Notes under the pieces: model-generated
Told to the model about the DNA's origin: nothing
The model's database searches: none
The model's input: the letters and a program-made list of their open reading frames with translations, nothing else
Position numbers and translations under genes: made by a program
In this document: positions 23,490-32,274 of the stretch, in pieces
Layout of the letters: every line of letters starts with the position of its first letter
Position numbering within the stretch: the first letter of the stretch is position 1
From: Alcaligenes pakistanensis
Lineage (GTDB): Bacteria; Pseudomonadota; Gammaproteobacteria; Burkholderiales; Burkholderiaceae_B
Length of the DNA: 64,000 nt
Direction: 5' to 3'
Assembly (NCBI RefSeq): GCF_014652815.1
Contig: NZ_BMZN01000001.1
Span: forward strand, 852,888 to 916,887

Positions 23490-23558
23490 ATTAGCCACTA
23501 AATAGGCCAGAAATCCGATCTACGAGACACTCCCCCCCTCTCTCCACACAAGGAAATC

Positions 23559-23861
23559 ATGTATCTGCACATCGTCTTGATGGCACCCCATACGCCCATC
23601 AGCCCCGAGTTCCTGCCCAAGCTGAATCTAGCCTTTAGGCGCATACGCAAGGAATGCTCTGGTATAGAGCGCTTTGAATGGGTGCCTAATTTTTCACAGA
23701 GCTCCTCACGTTATAGTCATGCACTACTCTCTGTCTTTACCACCCAAACAGCCTTGGATACCTATAGAAGCAGCGAGGCTCATCAAGCCATGCTTGATGC
23801 CATCGCCCCGCACATTCAGGACATCGTGGTGCTTGATAGCCTGCTGGAAGAAAGTCTGTAG
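23559..23861 (+). CDS. Dabb-fold (stress-responsive alpha/beta barrel) small protein
   Basis: 100 residues. It begins MYLHIVLMAP, a strand typical of dimeric alpha/beta-barrel proteins, and has a long helix, the strand HALLSVFTTQTALDTYRSSE and H-Q-A-M-L-D-A-I, matching the Dabb family pattern. Members include small cyclases and isomerases as well as uncharacterised stress proteins. It sits 143 bases before the PaaX-like regulator on the same strand and divergent from the catabolic genes. A role as accessory enzyme on a reactive ring-cleavage or hydroxylation product is a guess. Confidence 0.7.
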   Translation: MYLHIVLMAPHTPISPEFLPKLNLAFRRIRKECSGIERFEWVPNFSQSSSRYSHALLSVFTTQTALDTYRSSEAHQAMLDAIAPHIQDIVVLDSLLEESL

Positions 23862-24004
23862 CCTAGGGCTTTGCGCAGCTGCTGCCCTCCGGAAGCCACG
23901 CACAGCTTGTGTGCTGGCGCCGCCACGACTCGCACGGTAAAATGGCCCGCTACACACCTACTGTCAAAAATGGGTAGCGATCCGCCCCAGCACCGGAATA
24001 CAGA

Positions 24005-24901
24005 ATGAAATCAAGCGTCGCGATTGATGAGTTCATCGCCAGCCGAGACCATGGCGAGCACGAGCAACTCGCCCCGCACCACTACATTCTGACGCTCTAT
24101 GGTCTGTTCGCCCGTCCAACGGGCGTCACCATTCCAGTGGCCAGCGTGGTTCAACTGCTGGCCGATCTGGGGGCTGAACCTTCCAGCGTGCGCTCCGCCA
24201 TTTCCCGCCTGAAAAAAAAAGGCGTGCTGGTCAGCCAACAGACAGGTTCAGGCAAAGGCTATGCCCTGGCCGCTGAACTAGAGCCCCATATGCAGGCCGG
24301 TGACGAGCGCATTTTCTCCTCCCCCTCCATGAACATTCGGGACCCGTGGTTGCTGGTGTCTTTCTCCGTTCCAGAAAGCGAGCGTCAGAACCGCCACAAA
24401 ATCCGCACAGGGCTAGCCCGCATGGGTTTTGGTACCGTGAATGCAGGCCTGTATATAGGCCCGGCTCGCTTACAAGCCGAAGCGGTGGAATACATACGCG
24501 AGCACCAGCTCTGGCCGTATATCGAACTCTTTACCTGTGAGCCCAGTGGCCTGAGCGACATCCAGGAAAAAATCTCGCGCTGGTGGAATTGGGACAAGCT
24601 TGCCAATGAGTACCAGTCTTTTCTGAACTCGTATCAACACGAAGTGGAAGGCTGGCAGACCGCCTTGCGCCAAGGCGCAGGCGATCCGCTGGAAGCGTTC
24701 AGACTTTATATGCCCATGATTACCCGTTGGCGCAGGTTGCCTTTTCTGGATCCAGGTTTGGCCCCCGAACTGCTGCCGGACCACTGGGTAGGAAATACGG
24801 CCCGCAAGCTGTTTGGTGACCTGCATCGGCTGCTGAGCCCCTTGAGCTTGCAGCACGTGCAGCAGGCTATCCCAGACTGGAAAACCCGCAGCACGGACTA
24901 A
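24005..24901 (+). CDS. PaaX-family transcriptional repressor
   Basis: 298 residues. The N-terminal winged helix (about residues 20-95) has ILTLYGLFARPTGVTIPVAS and SSVRSAISRLKKKGVLVSQQ, as in PaaX; the central region DPWLLVSFSVPESERQNRHK and the C-terminal effector domain with W-x-x-L-P-F-L-D-P-G-L-A-P-E-L-L-P and W-x-G are also characteristic. PaaX of E. coli represses phenylacetate genes and is released by phenylacetyl-CoA. Here no paa genes are near, so the regulator has probably been recruited to the surrounding pathway and its ligand is unknown. It converges with the esterase gene with 15 bases between them. Confidence 0.88.
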   Translation: MKSSVAIDEFIASRDHGEHEQLAPHHYILTLYGLFARPTGVTIPVASVVQLLADLGAEPSSVRSAISRLKKKGVLVSQQTGSGKGYALAAELEPHMQAGDERIFSSPSMNIRDPWLLVSFSVPESERQNRHKIRTGLARMGFGTVNAGLYIGPARLQAEAVEYIREHQLWPYIELFTCEPSGLSDIQEKISRWWNWDKLANEYQSFLNSYQHEVEGWQTALRQGAGDPLEAFRLYMPMITRWRRLPFLDPGLAPELLPDHWVGNTARKLFGDLHRLLSPLSLQHVQQAIPDWKTRSTD

Positions 24902-24916
24902 ACCGCCAAACCAGAA

Positions 24917-26251
24917 TCAGGCTCCCACAAAGCGGGTGATTTCTTGCATCAAACGCTGTGCAACAGGCTCAAATTGCTCCTGTGTGACACCCTGCATCAT
25001 GGGCGCATCGTGCCAAGCCTGAAACTGGCCAAACTGAAATGGCAAGTCAAAACAATGCCCGCTGAACACCGCTTCAAGCGGGCTTTGTTCTGTGAAATCA
25101 CTCCACTGCACCGCACGCCCCGCCGCTTCCAGGCTAGCGGCATACTGAGTGGGAAAGCGCTGGAACTGCACCCAGGACGACGCAGCCACCACTTGCTGAT
25201 ACGGCGTCAAGCCGGAATCCCCACCGCAATAAGCGCCAGACCGAACCAGACTGGCCGGTAAATCCTGCAAAGGCCATAGACCCAAAGCCAGATCAACCTG
25301 CTCCTGAGTCGCTTGCCTATGAAAGGGCACATCAAAAAAGAAAACGGAGGATTCCTGAGCAGCACAGCGCAGATAAACTGCCTGCGCATGACAAGCTTGC
25401 GCCGCCCAGTCCGGACTTAATAAGTCCTCCGGCACATCAGCGCTGGCAACTGGCAGAAAAGCTGATGGAGCATGCCCCAAGCGTGGCGGCTCTTTATCCA
25501 AAGCTGCCATGGCTTGCTGCATCAAAACATCCACATTGACCTTGCGCCAATCCTCGTCCAGATCGCTACGGGTCCGCTCGCTAATTCTGGCTTGCTGCTC
25601 TGGCAGCCACGGCGCCCGAGTTCCCATACTGAGCAAAGCAAGCCGGTCAATCCAAGCTCTTGTCGAATCCAGGACGCTAAGCAAATGCGCATACCAGCCG
25701 CCTGCTGACTGCCCCATTAAGGTAGTTTTGTCCGGATCACCACCGAACGCCCGGATATGATCCTTGACCCACTGCAAGGCCAATACCAGATCCGCCGCAG
25801 GCAAGGGCAAGGCATCGGCCTGCGCATCTCCCAAGTGCCCCAACGCCCCCAGGCGATAATTCACATTAACGACAATTACTCCCTGGGCCGCCAAGCGAGT
25901 ACCGTCATACCAATCCAACGCCCCACCACCACTCATCCAGGCACCGCCATGAATAAAAAACACGACGGGTAGCCCTTGCGCCTGAGCCGGAGCCCATACG
26001 TTCAGGAAATAGGCATCTTCGGACTGCGGGTTGGGACTGCCCGCCCCCATCACCGCTGCCAAACGACTCGGGCGCTGCGGGAAAATGGGAACCTGACTCA
26101 AGCGGGTCGCCCCCATTGTTCCGCTGGCAGCCCGCGCCGCCTCAAAACGGCCAGCGCCTTGGGCGTAACGCAGGCCATACCAAGCGTGCACGGCTATGCC
26201 GTCGGCCTGACAACGATGCGAAGGAGCACAGAGCCGCACGTTCGTCACCAT
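24917..26251 (-). CDS. Type B carboxylesterase
   Basis: 444 residues from the ATG at 26249-26251; a GTG directly before it is an alternative. Family signatures are present: oxyanion-hole loop FFIHGGAWMSGGG (residues about 99-110), S-E-D-A-Y-F-L-N-V, nucleophile elbow GQSAGG with Ser182, and the C-terminal H-x-x-D-L-P-x-x-F-G with the likely catalytic His. No signal peptide is seen, so it is cytoplasmic. It begins immediately after the monooxygenase stop codon, meaning translational coupling. It probably releases a hydroxylated aromatic from an ester or carbamate, or acts on a pathway intermediate; this is inferred from context only. Confidence 0.82.
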   Translation of the reverse strand: MVTNVRLCAPSHRCQADGIAVHAWYGLRYAQGAGRFEAARAASGTMGATRLSQVPIFPQRPSRLAAVMGAGSPNPQSEDAYFLNVWAPAQAQGLPVVFFIHGGAWMSGGGALDWYDGTRLAAQGVIVVNVNYRLGALGHLGDAQADALPLPAADLVLALQWVKDHIRAFGGDPDKTTLMGQSAGGWYAHLLSVLDSTRAWIDRLALLSMGTRAPWLPEQQARISERTRSDLDEDWRKVNVDVLMQQAMAALDKEPPRLGHAPSAFLPVASADVPEDLLSPDWAAQACHAQAVYLRCAAQESSVFFFDVPFHRQATQEQVDLALGLWPLQDLPASLVRSGAYCGGDSGLTPYQQVVAASSWVQFQRFPTQYAASLEAAGRAVQWSDFTEQSPLEAVFSGHCFDLPFQFGQFQAWHDAPMMQGVTQEQFEPVAQRLMQEITRFVGA

Positions 26252-26254
26252 CAC

Positions 26255-27490
26255 TTAAAGTTTGTTGGAAATATAGGGCGTGTTCGTCATGCCGTTGCCA
26301 TGCAGCTCGTAACCCATAGGAGCTGTAATCGACGCATGCCGTGTACCGGTATTAATATCGCGCCACATCCGGCCCAGCAAACTGTTTTCCGCAAACGATG
26401 CCGTACCGTGCAACCAGCACAAATTATTCACTGCCTCTACCAGCTCATGTCCGGCATGACCAATCCCGGCACGGTGACGAGCCCGTAGCTCCAGAGGCAT
26501 GGGCACCGTACCAGAGGCCGCCGCATCAACCTGCGCCGCCGCGCGCTCCAACAAGAGGCGGGCTCCGTCCACCTGAATACTGGCCGTCCCCAGGTTCTGC
26601 ACAAATGCACCTGAGTCGGACTGTTTTTTGTAGTGGGTATACGTAATGCCACGCTTGCCACTGACACCACTGGTGAAGTCCACCGCCGCTTGTGCTGCGC
26701 CCAAGGAAGGCGCTTGAATGCAGGTCGACATGGTCAAGTGCGGAGTCAGACGACGGCCAAATGTTGCTAAAGGATCTTGCTCTTGCACGTCGCCCATCAG
26801 TTGCTGGAACGTAATCAAACGCTCTTTAGGCACCCACAGATTTTCAGCCACCATGGTGTTGGAACCTGAACCGCGCATACCAATGGTGTACCACGTGTCC
26901 TGAATCTCAAACTCGTCACGACGCATCAACACAAAGCCCACGGTAGGCTCGACCAGCTCGCTTTCTTTAATAAACAAAATACCCAGAGCCCAATCCGAGT
27001 GATTGCTATTAGAAGCAAAAGGCCATTTACCGGTGATACGCCAGCCATCGCCATCCGGCGTGGCGGTACCTTGGGGCTGAGCAAAAATGGAAGCCGCACG
27101 GATAGGGCCATCGGCAAACACTTCATCCAGCATGACGTCGCTAAAGCGATTAGCCAACATAACTGAACCATTGGAGATCACCACACACCAGGCGGCGGCC
27201 GGGTCGTAGTAGCCCACGGCACTGGCACACTGCAAGAGCATATCGGCGCCACCCTCATAACCGCCATAGCGCTTCAAGGCCGAAATGCGCCAGGCCCCGG
27301 TGGACTCCAAAGCTTGAACCGCCTCGTCTGACAACATGCGATTACGGTCAGCCTGAGGGGCCAACTCACGTAGCAGCGGCCCAATCTCGTGGATGCGCCC
27401 CAGTATCTCCTCTGTCTCTTGGCGAGAAGGCGCTTGGGTAACGGTGATCCGCTCACACTCGGCCACAGCTGTTGCTCCTGTGATCGTCAT
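26255..27490 (-). CDS. Flavin-dependent monooxygenase, acyl-CoA dehydrogenase fold (HsaA/HpaH/DszC-like)
   Basis: 411 residues. The domain order is that of acyl-CoA dehydrogenases (N-terminal helices, beta-barrel with WRITGKWPFASNSNHSDWAL, C-terminal helical domain) but the sequence fits the group D flavin monooxygenases: RYGGYEGGADMLLQ, Y-Y-D-P-A-A-A-W, and TWYTIGMRGSGSNTMVAENL. Such enzymes take reduced flavin from a separate reductase and hydroxylate phenols or heteroaromatics. The reductase at 22741-23238 is the likely partner, although it is in a different transcript. The esterase follows with no gap. Substrate unknown. Confidence 0.82.
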   Translation of the reverse strand: MTITGATAVAECERITVTQAPSRQETEEILGRIHEIGPLLRELAPQADRNRMLSDEAVQALESTGAWRISALKRYGGYEGGADMLLQCASAVGYYDPAAAWCVVISNGSVMLANRFSDVMLDEVFADGPIRAASIFAQPQGTATPDGDGWRITGKWPFASNSNHSDWALGILFIKESELVEPTVGFVLMRRDEFEIQDTWYTIGMRGSGSNTMVAENLWVPKERLITFQQLMGDVQEQDPLATFGRRLTPHLTMSTCIQAPSLGAAQAAVDFTSGVSGKRGITYTHYKKQSDSGAFVQNLGTASIQVDGARLLLERAAAQVDAAASGTVPMPLELRARHRAGIGHAGHELVEAVNNLCWLHGTASFAENSLLGRMWRDINTGTRHASITAPMGYELHGNGMTNTPYISNKL

Positions 27491-27989
27491 AACTGCTCCT
27501 TAGAATTATTTGATATGGCAAATTTATAACTATCGTAAAAAAAACGCAATAAAAAAACAGAGCAATAATCAAATTTCAAATAAAAAAAGGGTTTACACCT
27601 AGTAGATCTGCGCAGGAATCCACTAAGCAACACACCAGAGCAACATGTGTCGCCAACAAGAATCTCTACCCCATCCCGAGCACGGAGCATTGAAAAACTG
27701 GAGTTCCAACCGACACGTTAAAGCTGCCATGTGAAACACTCTCAACAGCTAAAACAAGCACTACAGAAAAAGGCCAAAAAAAAGCTCCGAACACGACTAT
27801 CAATCGTGCTCGAAGCTTTGGGTTTCATCACAGCAAAGAGGCTACTTACAAGGCGAATTCTTTTCTAAAAAAATCAGATCCGTGAAATATGGCAAATACA
27901 CACTATTCTTTACCAACTACCGGCTCAAGCAGACGGGATGAGACTCCAAGGTGCCGCCCATATACAGGCAAATTCCTGACCATGTTTTT
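27491..27989. other. Non-coding AT-rich boundary region
   Basis: About 500 bases without a supported gene. The part next to 27490 should hold the promoter of the monooxygenase-esterase pair and contains GCAATAA twice (27545-27551, 27561-27567), a heptamer also found in the two operator candidates near 23.4 kb. The rest is AT-rich, with an imperfect hairpin at 27776-27818. Confidence 0.5.
27776..27818 (-). terminator. Probable terminator of the HIT/TagD-like group
   Basis: Imperfect stem AAGCTCCGAACACGA / TCGTGCTCGAAGCTT with two mismatches; the run of A on its left becomes a U run on the minus strand. It lies about 170 bases beyond the end of the HIT-like gene. Confidence 0.55.
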
Positions 27990-28460
27990 TTAACCGCGAA
28001 GTCTTAATACCCCTGACCGCAAATCGTGACCTAACACTTGTAACACTGATAGATCATCCTCTCCCGCCCCGACAACCGGTGGCCCCGGCCAATCCACATC
28101 GATCCACGTCCGACCCGCATAAGTCCGGGGGCGATCATAGCGCGGCAAAATATGAAAATGAACTATTGGATCTTGCATCATCAGACACAAGACGTTAATC
28201 CGAACTGCGCCAAATACTTCTCGAGCAAGAAGCTCCGACAAAGCAAACCCGTCCACTAGACCCGCACCTTCGTCAGGGGTCAAGTCGGCATGATTACATA
28301 CCCCCGAAACGACGCTCAAAACCATTGACCCTAATGTCAACTGTTTCGGTCGCAATGACAGTCGCCAGCCATGGACAGTAGCGATCTCCAACTCATCAAG
28401 ACGAAACTTGCTCTGAAAATCAATGAATTCTGGAGTTCGGCCACATTCAGGATTAACCAT
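27990..28460 (-). CDS. HIT-like protein with an altered histidine triad
   Basis: 156 residues. The segment QDPIVHFHILPRYDRP resembles the HIT motif H-x-H-x-H, with the last two histidines kept and the first replaced by Ile. The upstream part (RLSLRPKQLTLGSMVL) matches the general HIT layout. HIT proteins hydrolyse or transfer nucleotides, so a role with the neighbouring nucleotidyltransferase is plausible. It overlaps the TagD-like gene by 8 bases. The missing first His may mean altered or lost catalysis. Assignment is moderate. Confidence 0.6.
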   Translation of the reverse strand: MVNPECGRTPEFIDFQSKFRLDELEIATVHGWRLSLRPKQLTLGSMVLSVVSGVCNHADLTPDEGAGLVDGFALSELLAREVFGAVRINVLCLMMQDPIVHFHILPRYDRPRTYAGRTWIDVDWPGPPVVGAGEDDLSVLQVLGHDLRSGVLRLRG

Positions 28461-28893
28461 GCGGACCGACCGAAGATGCGACTAGCAAATCAAGTACTTC
28501 ACGAAGATGCGTACTCGAAGTGTGGGCCGTATAGGGGAAATACACAATTTCAACTCCGACAGCGCTGAACTGTTCTTCGAGAGCAATCCAGCTTGGAGAG
28601 TCCTTCCAATCATCCCCAACGAACATACGATGAAAACGGCATTTCTCCCAAGCCTCGAACTTATTCATGTTGTCCTGTATGACAACTTCATCTACACAGC
28701 GTAATTCCCTAACAATCTCCATTCTTTCCTCTTGCGGGATAATTGGAGCCTTCCCTTTTCGAGACAAACTAAGAGCGTCAGAAGTCACGCCCACAATCAG
28801 ATAGTCACACTCAGCCCGTGCTTTCGTAAGCAAATTCAAATGACCCACATGAAAGAGATCATAAACCCCTGTTGTATAACCAATAATTTTCAT
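28453..28893 (-). CDS. TagD-like cytidylyltransferase (glycerol-3-phosphate type)
   Basis: 146 residues from the ATG at 28891-28893, giving MKIIGYTTGVYDLFHVGHLN. The nucleotidyltransferase H-x-G-H motif is at residues 15-18 and the closing SSTHLRE corresponds to the S-S-T-x-[IL]-R motif; R-x-x-x-V-x-E-L-R and the GDDWKDS segment also fit. Relatives make CDP-glycerol or a similar CDP-alcohol. Next to a Stealth-type transferase this suggests a phosphate-linked surface glycan, but FAD synthetase-like or other CDP-alcohol activities cannot be excluded. AT-rich surroundings suggest transfer. Confidence 0.8.
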   Translation of the reverse strand: MKIIGYTTGVYDLFHVGHLNLLTKARAECDYLIVGVTSDALSLSRKGKAPIIPQEERMEIVRELRCVDEVVIQDNMNKFEAWEKCRFHRMFVGDDWKDSPSWIALEEQFSAVGVEIVYFPYTAHTSSTHLREVLDLLVASSVGPHG

Positions 28894-28959
28894 TTTAGTT
28901 TCCCGACTGATATACAAAAAAAATAACTATTAGCTTGGATAACACCTAAGTTTTTTTAA

Positions 28960-29946
28960 TTATTTTGAAATTTCAAAAGATGCTGGTGCGGCTAATACTT
29001 CAGACATCAACCGGCTATAATCCAACACATCAACCTCATTAGGGTTTTCCCCAAAATGATCATTGATGTTTAAAAACAAAACATTGTCAGCAACTGCTTG
29101 GCGTATATTTTCTCGCCAATCTTTGGTTTGGTGCCCCACCAAAGCCTGTCGGACTCTTGACCATGTGTAATAGACAAAAGAACTGGGCTCTACGTGCCAA
29201 CCTTTTGAATTAACTTCTAACTTTTTATTACCCGCTACAAAATGCGGGTATAGAAACAACATATTAATGTTGTCTTTTTGTCGAAACTTAGCCTCGCGAG
29301 TCATCCTGATTTCGTCAGAAAACTCACGCTCAATCTGCATACACACATCAATATCACGCATCTGAGGAACGTGCTGCGGAGCATGTGCTGCGATCACCCC
29401 GCGGGTGGCAAGCAGCGCACGGTTATAAGCCAAAGTTTCCAGATAATTCGAGGTGGGGATTTCATTTTTTGATAAGTCAGGAACATTAGGGCCAAGGTAA
29501 TAAACCCCCTGTCCGTCAGCACCTAAAAAATCCTCTGGAGTAACAGGATTCAACACAATGAAATCATCACTAAAACGGATGAACTTCTTTGTCAGCCCTG
29601 GAATTCTATGCAAACACGAATCAATCGCAAATGAATTAAATGTAGGTAGATAAGCTAGATCAGGGAAAATATCACTATGAATAACCAGTTCCACCCCTGG
29701 CAAATTAAAATCCACAAAACTTGGAATTTGACCTGAGGTAACGACGTGTATTTTTCTGACCCAAGGAGCATTTTTTCTAATACCACGCAAGCAATAAACC
29801 AACTCACCAGTATTTCTATGCCTACCTTTCCCTTCGTGATTGAGTCTTGATTTTTTCTCTATTCCCGCATAATTCTCGTACTGTCTGCGAAAAATTGGAT
29901 CTTCCCCATCCACCCACATAATAACGGCGTCTATCTCTTCGGCCAT
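28960..29946 (-). CDS. Stealth-family sugar-phosphate transferase
   Basis: 328 residues. Stealth conserved region 1 is I-D-A-V-I-M-W-V-D-G-E-D near residue 5; region 2 is visible as NTGELVYCLRGIRKNAPWVR, then K-I-H-V-V-T-S-G-Q-I-P-S-F, then PTFNSFAIDSCLHRIPGL and F-I-R-F-S-D-D-F; later histidine-rich regions follow (FLYPHFV, INDHFGENP). Stealth proteins move hexose-1-phosphate units in capsule polymers of Neisseria and relatives, and the family includes human GlcNAc-1-phosphotransferase. There is no signal peptide or membrane segment, so it acts in the cytoplasm. No capsule export genes are seen nearby. Confidence 0.88.
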   Translation of the reverse strand: MAEEIDAVIMWVDGEDPIFRRQYENYAGIEKKSRLNHEGKGRHRNTGELVYCLRGIRKNAPWVRKIHVVTSGQIPSFVDFNLPGVELVIHSDIFPDLAYLPTFNSFAIDSCLHRIPGLTKKFIRFSDDFIVLNPVTPEDFLGADGQGVYYLGPNVPDLSKNEIPTSNYLETLAYNRALLATRGVIAAHAPQHVPQMRDIDVCMQIEREFSDEIRMTREAKFRQKDNINMLFLYPHFVAGNKKLEVNSKGWHVEPSSFVYYTWSRVRQALVGHQTKDWRENIRQAVADNVLFLNINDHFGENPNEVDVLDYSRLMSEVLAAPASFEISK

Positions 29947-30307
29947 AGGCCCCTCTAGTATGGATTCAAAGGTCTTGTTGAGACCGAACCTTACGTCCAG
30001 TCAGTACACCCCATTTATTTCAATTATATGACAAGTACGTAGTGCCCTGTCCAAAAGGCCACTACTCAAACCATACCAATAGCAGCAAGGTTGACGAGCC
30101 CCTCAAACTCCATTAAGGCAGCCGAAAGCCTCACTAACGAGAATATTGAGTTGCACATTGCTTACCTGAGAAAACCTACACACAACCAAAGTGAGGCAGG
30201 AAGGCAGTGACAGTCGATCACCTTCTAATATAGAAATATAAAAAAACCGCCGACCCGAAGGTCGGCGGTTTTCTATGTAGATAACAGGCTTTAGCAGCCG
30301 ATTGTCA
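29947..30307. other. Non-coding stretch between icd and the Stealth gene
   Basis: About 360 bases. Apart from the icd terminator at 30241-30272 I see no gene, repeat or clear promoter; the composition is AT-rich near the Stealth gene. Confidence 0.6.
30241..30272. terminator. icd terminator (bidirectional)
   Basis: Perfect stem CCGCCGACC / GGTCGGCGG with loop CGAA, A run on the left and T run on the right, 36 bases beyond the icd stop. Confidence 0.9.
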
Positions 30308-31564
30308 TTACATATTTTCGATCATGACATCGCCAAAGCCGGAGCAAGACACTTGAGTCGCGCCTTCCATCAGACGGGCAAAGTCATACGTCACTTTGCG
30401 CGACGTGATGGATTTTTGCATGCTGTCGATAATCAGATCAGCCGCTTCAGTCCAACCCATGTGACGCAGCATCATTTCGGCGGACAGAATCAGCGAACCT
30501 GGGTTCACGTAATCTTTGCCAGCGTACTTAGGAGCGGTACCGTGGGTCGCTTCAAACATGGCGACGGAATCAGACAAGTTGGCGCCGGGAGCAATACCGA
30601 TACCACCCACTTGAGCGGCCAGAGCGTCGGAGATGTAGTCGCCGTTCAGGTTCAGTGTGGCGATAACGTCGTACTCGGCAGGACGCAGCAAGATCTGTTG
30701 CAAGAAGGCGTCAGCAATCGAATCCTTAACAGTGATCTCGCGACCAGTCTTAGGATTCTTGAATTTGCACCATGGGCCGCCGTCGATCAATTCAGCGCCG
30801 AATTCTTTTTGTGCCAGCTCGTAAGCCCAATCACGGAAGCCACCTTCGGTGAACTTCATGATGTTGCCCTTGTGAACGATGGTCACGGAAGAGCGATCGT
30901 TGTCGATAGCGTACTGGATGGCCTTGCGCACCAGACGCTCGGTACCTTCGCGGGAAACAGGCTTAACACCGATACCGGAGGTATTGGGGAAGCGGATCTT
31001 GTTCACGCCCAGGGTGTTTTGCAGGAAGTCGATCAGCTTCTTGGCGCTTTCGGACTCAGCAGCAAATTCGATACCAGCGTAAATGTCTTCGGAGTTCTCG
31101 CGGAAAATGACCATTTCGGTCTTTTCTGGCTCACGCACAGGCGAAGGAACACCCTTGAAGTAGCGCACTGGGCGCAGGCAGACGTACAAGTCCAGTTGCT
31201 GACGCAGGGCCACGTTCAAGGAACGGATGCCACCGCCAACAGGAGTAGTCAGAGGGCCTTTGATGGAGACGACGTAGTCTTTAACGGCACTCAGAGTTTC
31301 TTCTGGCAGCCACACGTCGGAACCGTACACTTTGGTGGATTTTTCACCGGCGTACACTTCCATCCATTCGATCTTGCGCTTGCCAGCGTAAGCTTTGGCA
31401 ACAGCAGCATCGACCACTTTAATCATGACTGGCGAAATATCCACGCCCGTACCATCACCCTCGATGTAAGGAATAATGGGTTGATCGGGAACATTCAGGG
31501 AAAAATCCGCGTTAACTGTAATTTTCTGCCCCGACGCGGGGATCTTGATATGCTGATAGGACAT
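30308..31564 (-). CDS. icd: Isocitrate dehydrogenase (NADP+)
   Basis: 418 residues, the size of the dimeric E. coli-type enzyme. The substrate loop with the regulatory serine is seen as [20 protein letters not shown], followed by [14 protein letters not shown], and the metal-binding aspartates near the C-terminal part ([16 protein letters not shown]), then G-I-A-P-G-A-N. It oxidises isocitrate to 2-oxoglutarate in the citrate cycle. The opening [17 protein letters not shown] fits the family. Single gene on the minus strand with its own terminator; the 267 bases to the divergent DUF1841 gene should contain its promoter. Confidence 0.97.
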   Translation of the reverse strand: MSYQHIKIPASGQKITVNADFSLNVPDQPIIPYIEGDGTGVDISPVMIKVVDAAVAKAYAGKRKIEWMEVYAGEKSTKVYGSDVWLPEETLSAVKDYVVSIKGPLTTPVGGGIRSLNVALRQQLDLYVCLRPVRYFKGVPSPVREPEKTEMVIFRENSEDIYAGIEFAAESESAKKLIDFLQNTLGVNKIRFPNTSGIGVKPVSREGTERLVRKAIQYAIDNDRSSVTIVHKGNIMKFTEGGFRDWAYELAQKEFGAELIDGGPWCKFKNPKTGREITVKDSIADAFLQQILLRPAEYDVIATLNLNGDYISDALAAQVGGIGIAPGANLSDSVAMFEATHGTAPKYAGKDYVNPGSLILSAEMMLRHMGWTEAADLIIDSMQKSITSRKVTYDFARLMEGATQVSCSGFGDVMIENM

Positions 31565-31831
31565 GGATGCTCCAGTTGTGCTCCAATATTAGGGATAGCT
31601 AAACACGGAACGCTTTTGCGTTTCCGAAGTCTTATATAAGAGTTTAACTTAATTCGCGCGTATTCAGGCACCTGTAAACTAAAAGCTTGCCAAAAATGCC
31701 TGCATTCTTGACCGCTTATCCATTCTACACGGCCCCTTTTGCAGCTTGTACCTGTACTCCCTCTTGCACAGGCCAGCGTAAAATGCGCCCCGCAGATTCG
31801 CGTTTTCTGACTATTTTTTCTCTACTCCACC

Positions 31832-32260
31832 ATGTTCAACCCCTCTCGCGAGCAGGTTCGCCAATTTTTCATTGAAGCTTGGGACAAGCACCAAAGTGGT
31901 CATCTGCTGACCGCTTTGGAAACCATGGCGGTGGATCTGGTGCAACAGCACCCTGAATACCACGAAGACCTGCGTAACGCCGACGCCGTCAATCAGGATT
32001 ACGCAGTGGAGCAAGGACGCAGCAATCCCTTCTTGCACCTGTCCATGCATCTGGCCATTAATGAACAGTTATCCATAGACCAGCCCCCCGGCATCAAGGG
32101 CGCGTATCAGCGTCTATTAACCACGCACGATCCGCACGCCGCAGCACATACCATCATGGAAGCGCTGGGCGAGGTGATCTGGGAGGCGCAACGTCTGGGC
32201 ACACCGCTGAACAACGAGCGCTATATCGAATTGATTTTGCGCCACAGCACGCGCGACTAA
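31832..32260 (+). CDS. DUF1841 family protein
   Basis: 142 residues starting MFNPSREQVRQFF, the conserved opening of this betaproteobacterial and gammaproteobacterial family, with LHLSMHLAINEQLSIDQPPG and H-x-x-M-E-x-L-x-E-x-x-W-E near the end. No catalytic motif is known and the function is unknown. Soluble, no signal peptide. It is divergent from icd and convergent with two cytochrome c genes (14 bases apart). Confidence 0.82.
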   Translation: MFNPSREQVRQFFIEAWDKHQSGHLLTALETMAVDLVQQHPEYHEDLRNADAVNQDYAVEQGRSNPFLHLSMHLAINEQLSIDQPPGIKGAYQRLLTTHDPHAAAHTIMEALGEVIWEAQRLGTPLNNERYIELILRHSTRD

Positions 32261-32274
32261 ACCTGCAAGCCGCT

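Larger units (their letters stand above)
23239..23558. promoter_or_regulatory. Divergent AT-rich promoter region of the catabolic cluster
   Basis: 320 bases with no gene, between the flavin reductase group and the Dabb-paaX group. It is clearly more AT-rich than its surroundings and contains two copies of the 15-base sequence ATTTATTTGCAATAA (separate entries), which are candidate operators. Start sites for both directions should lie here. Confidence 0.6.
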
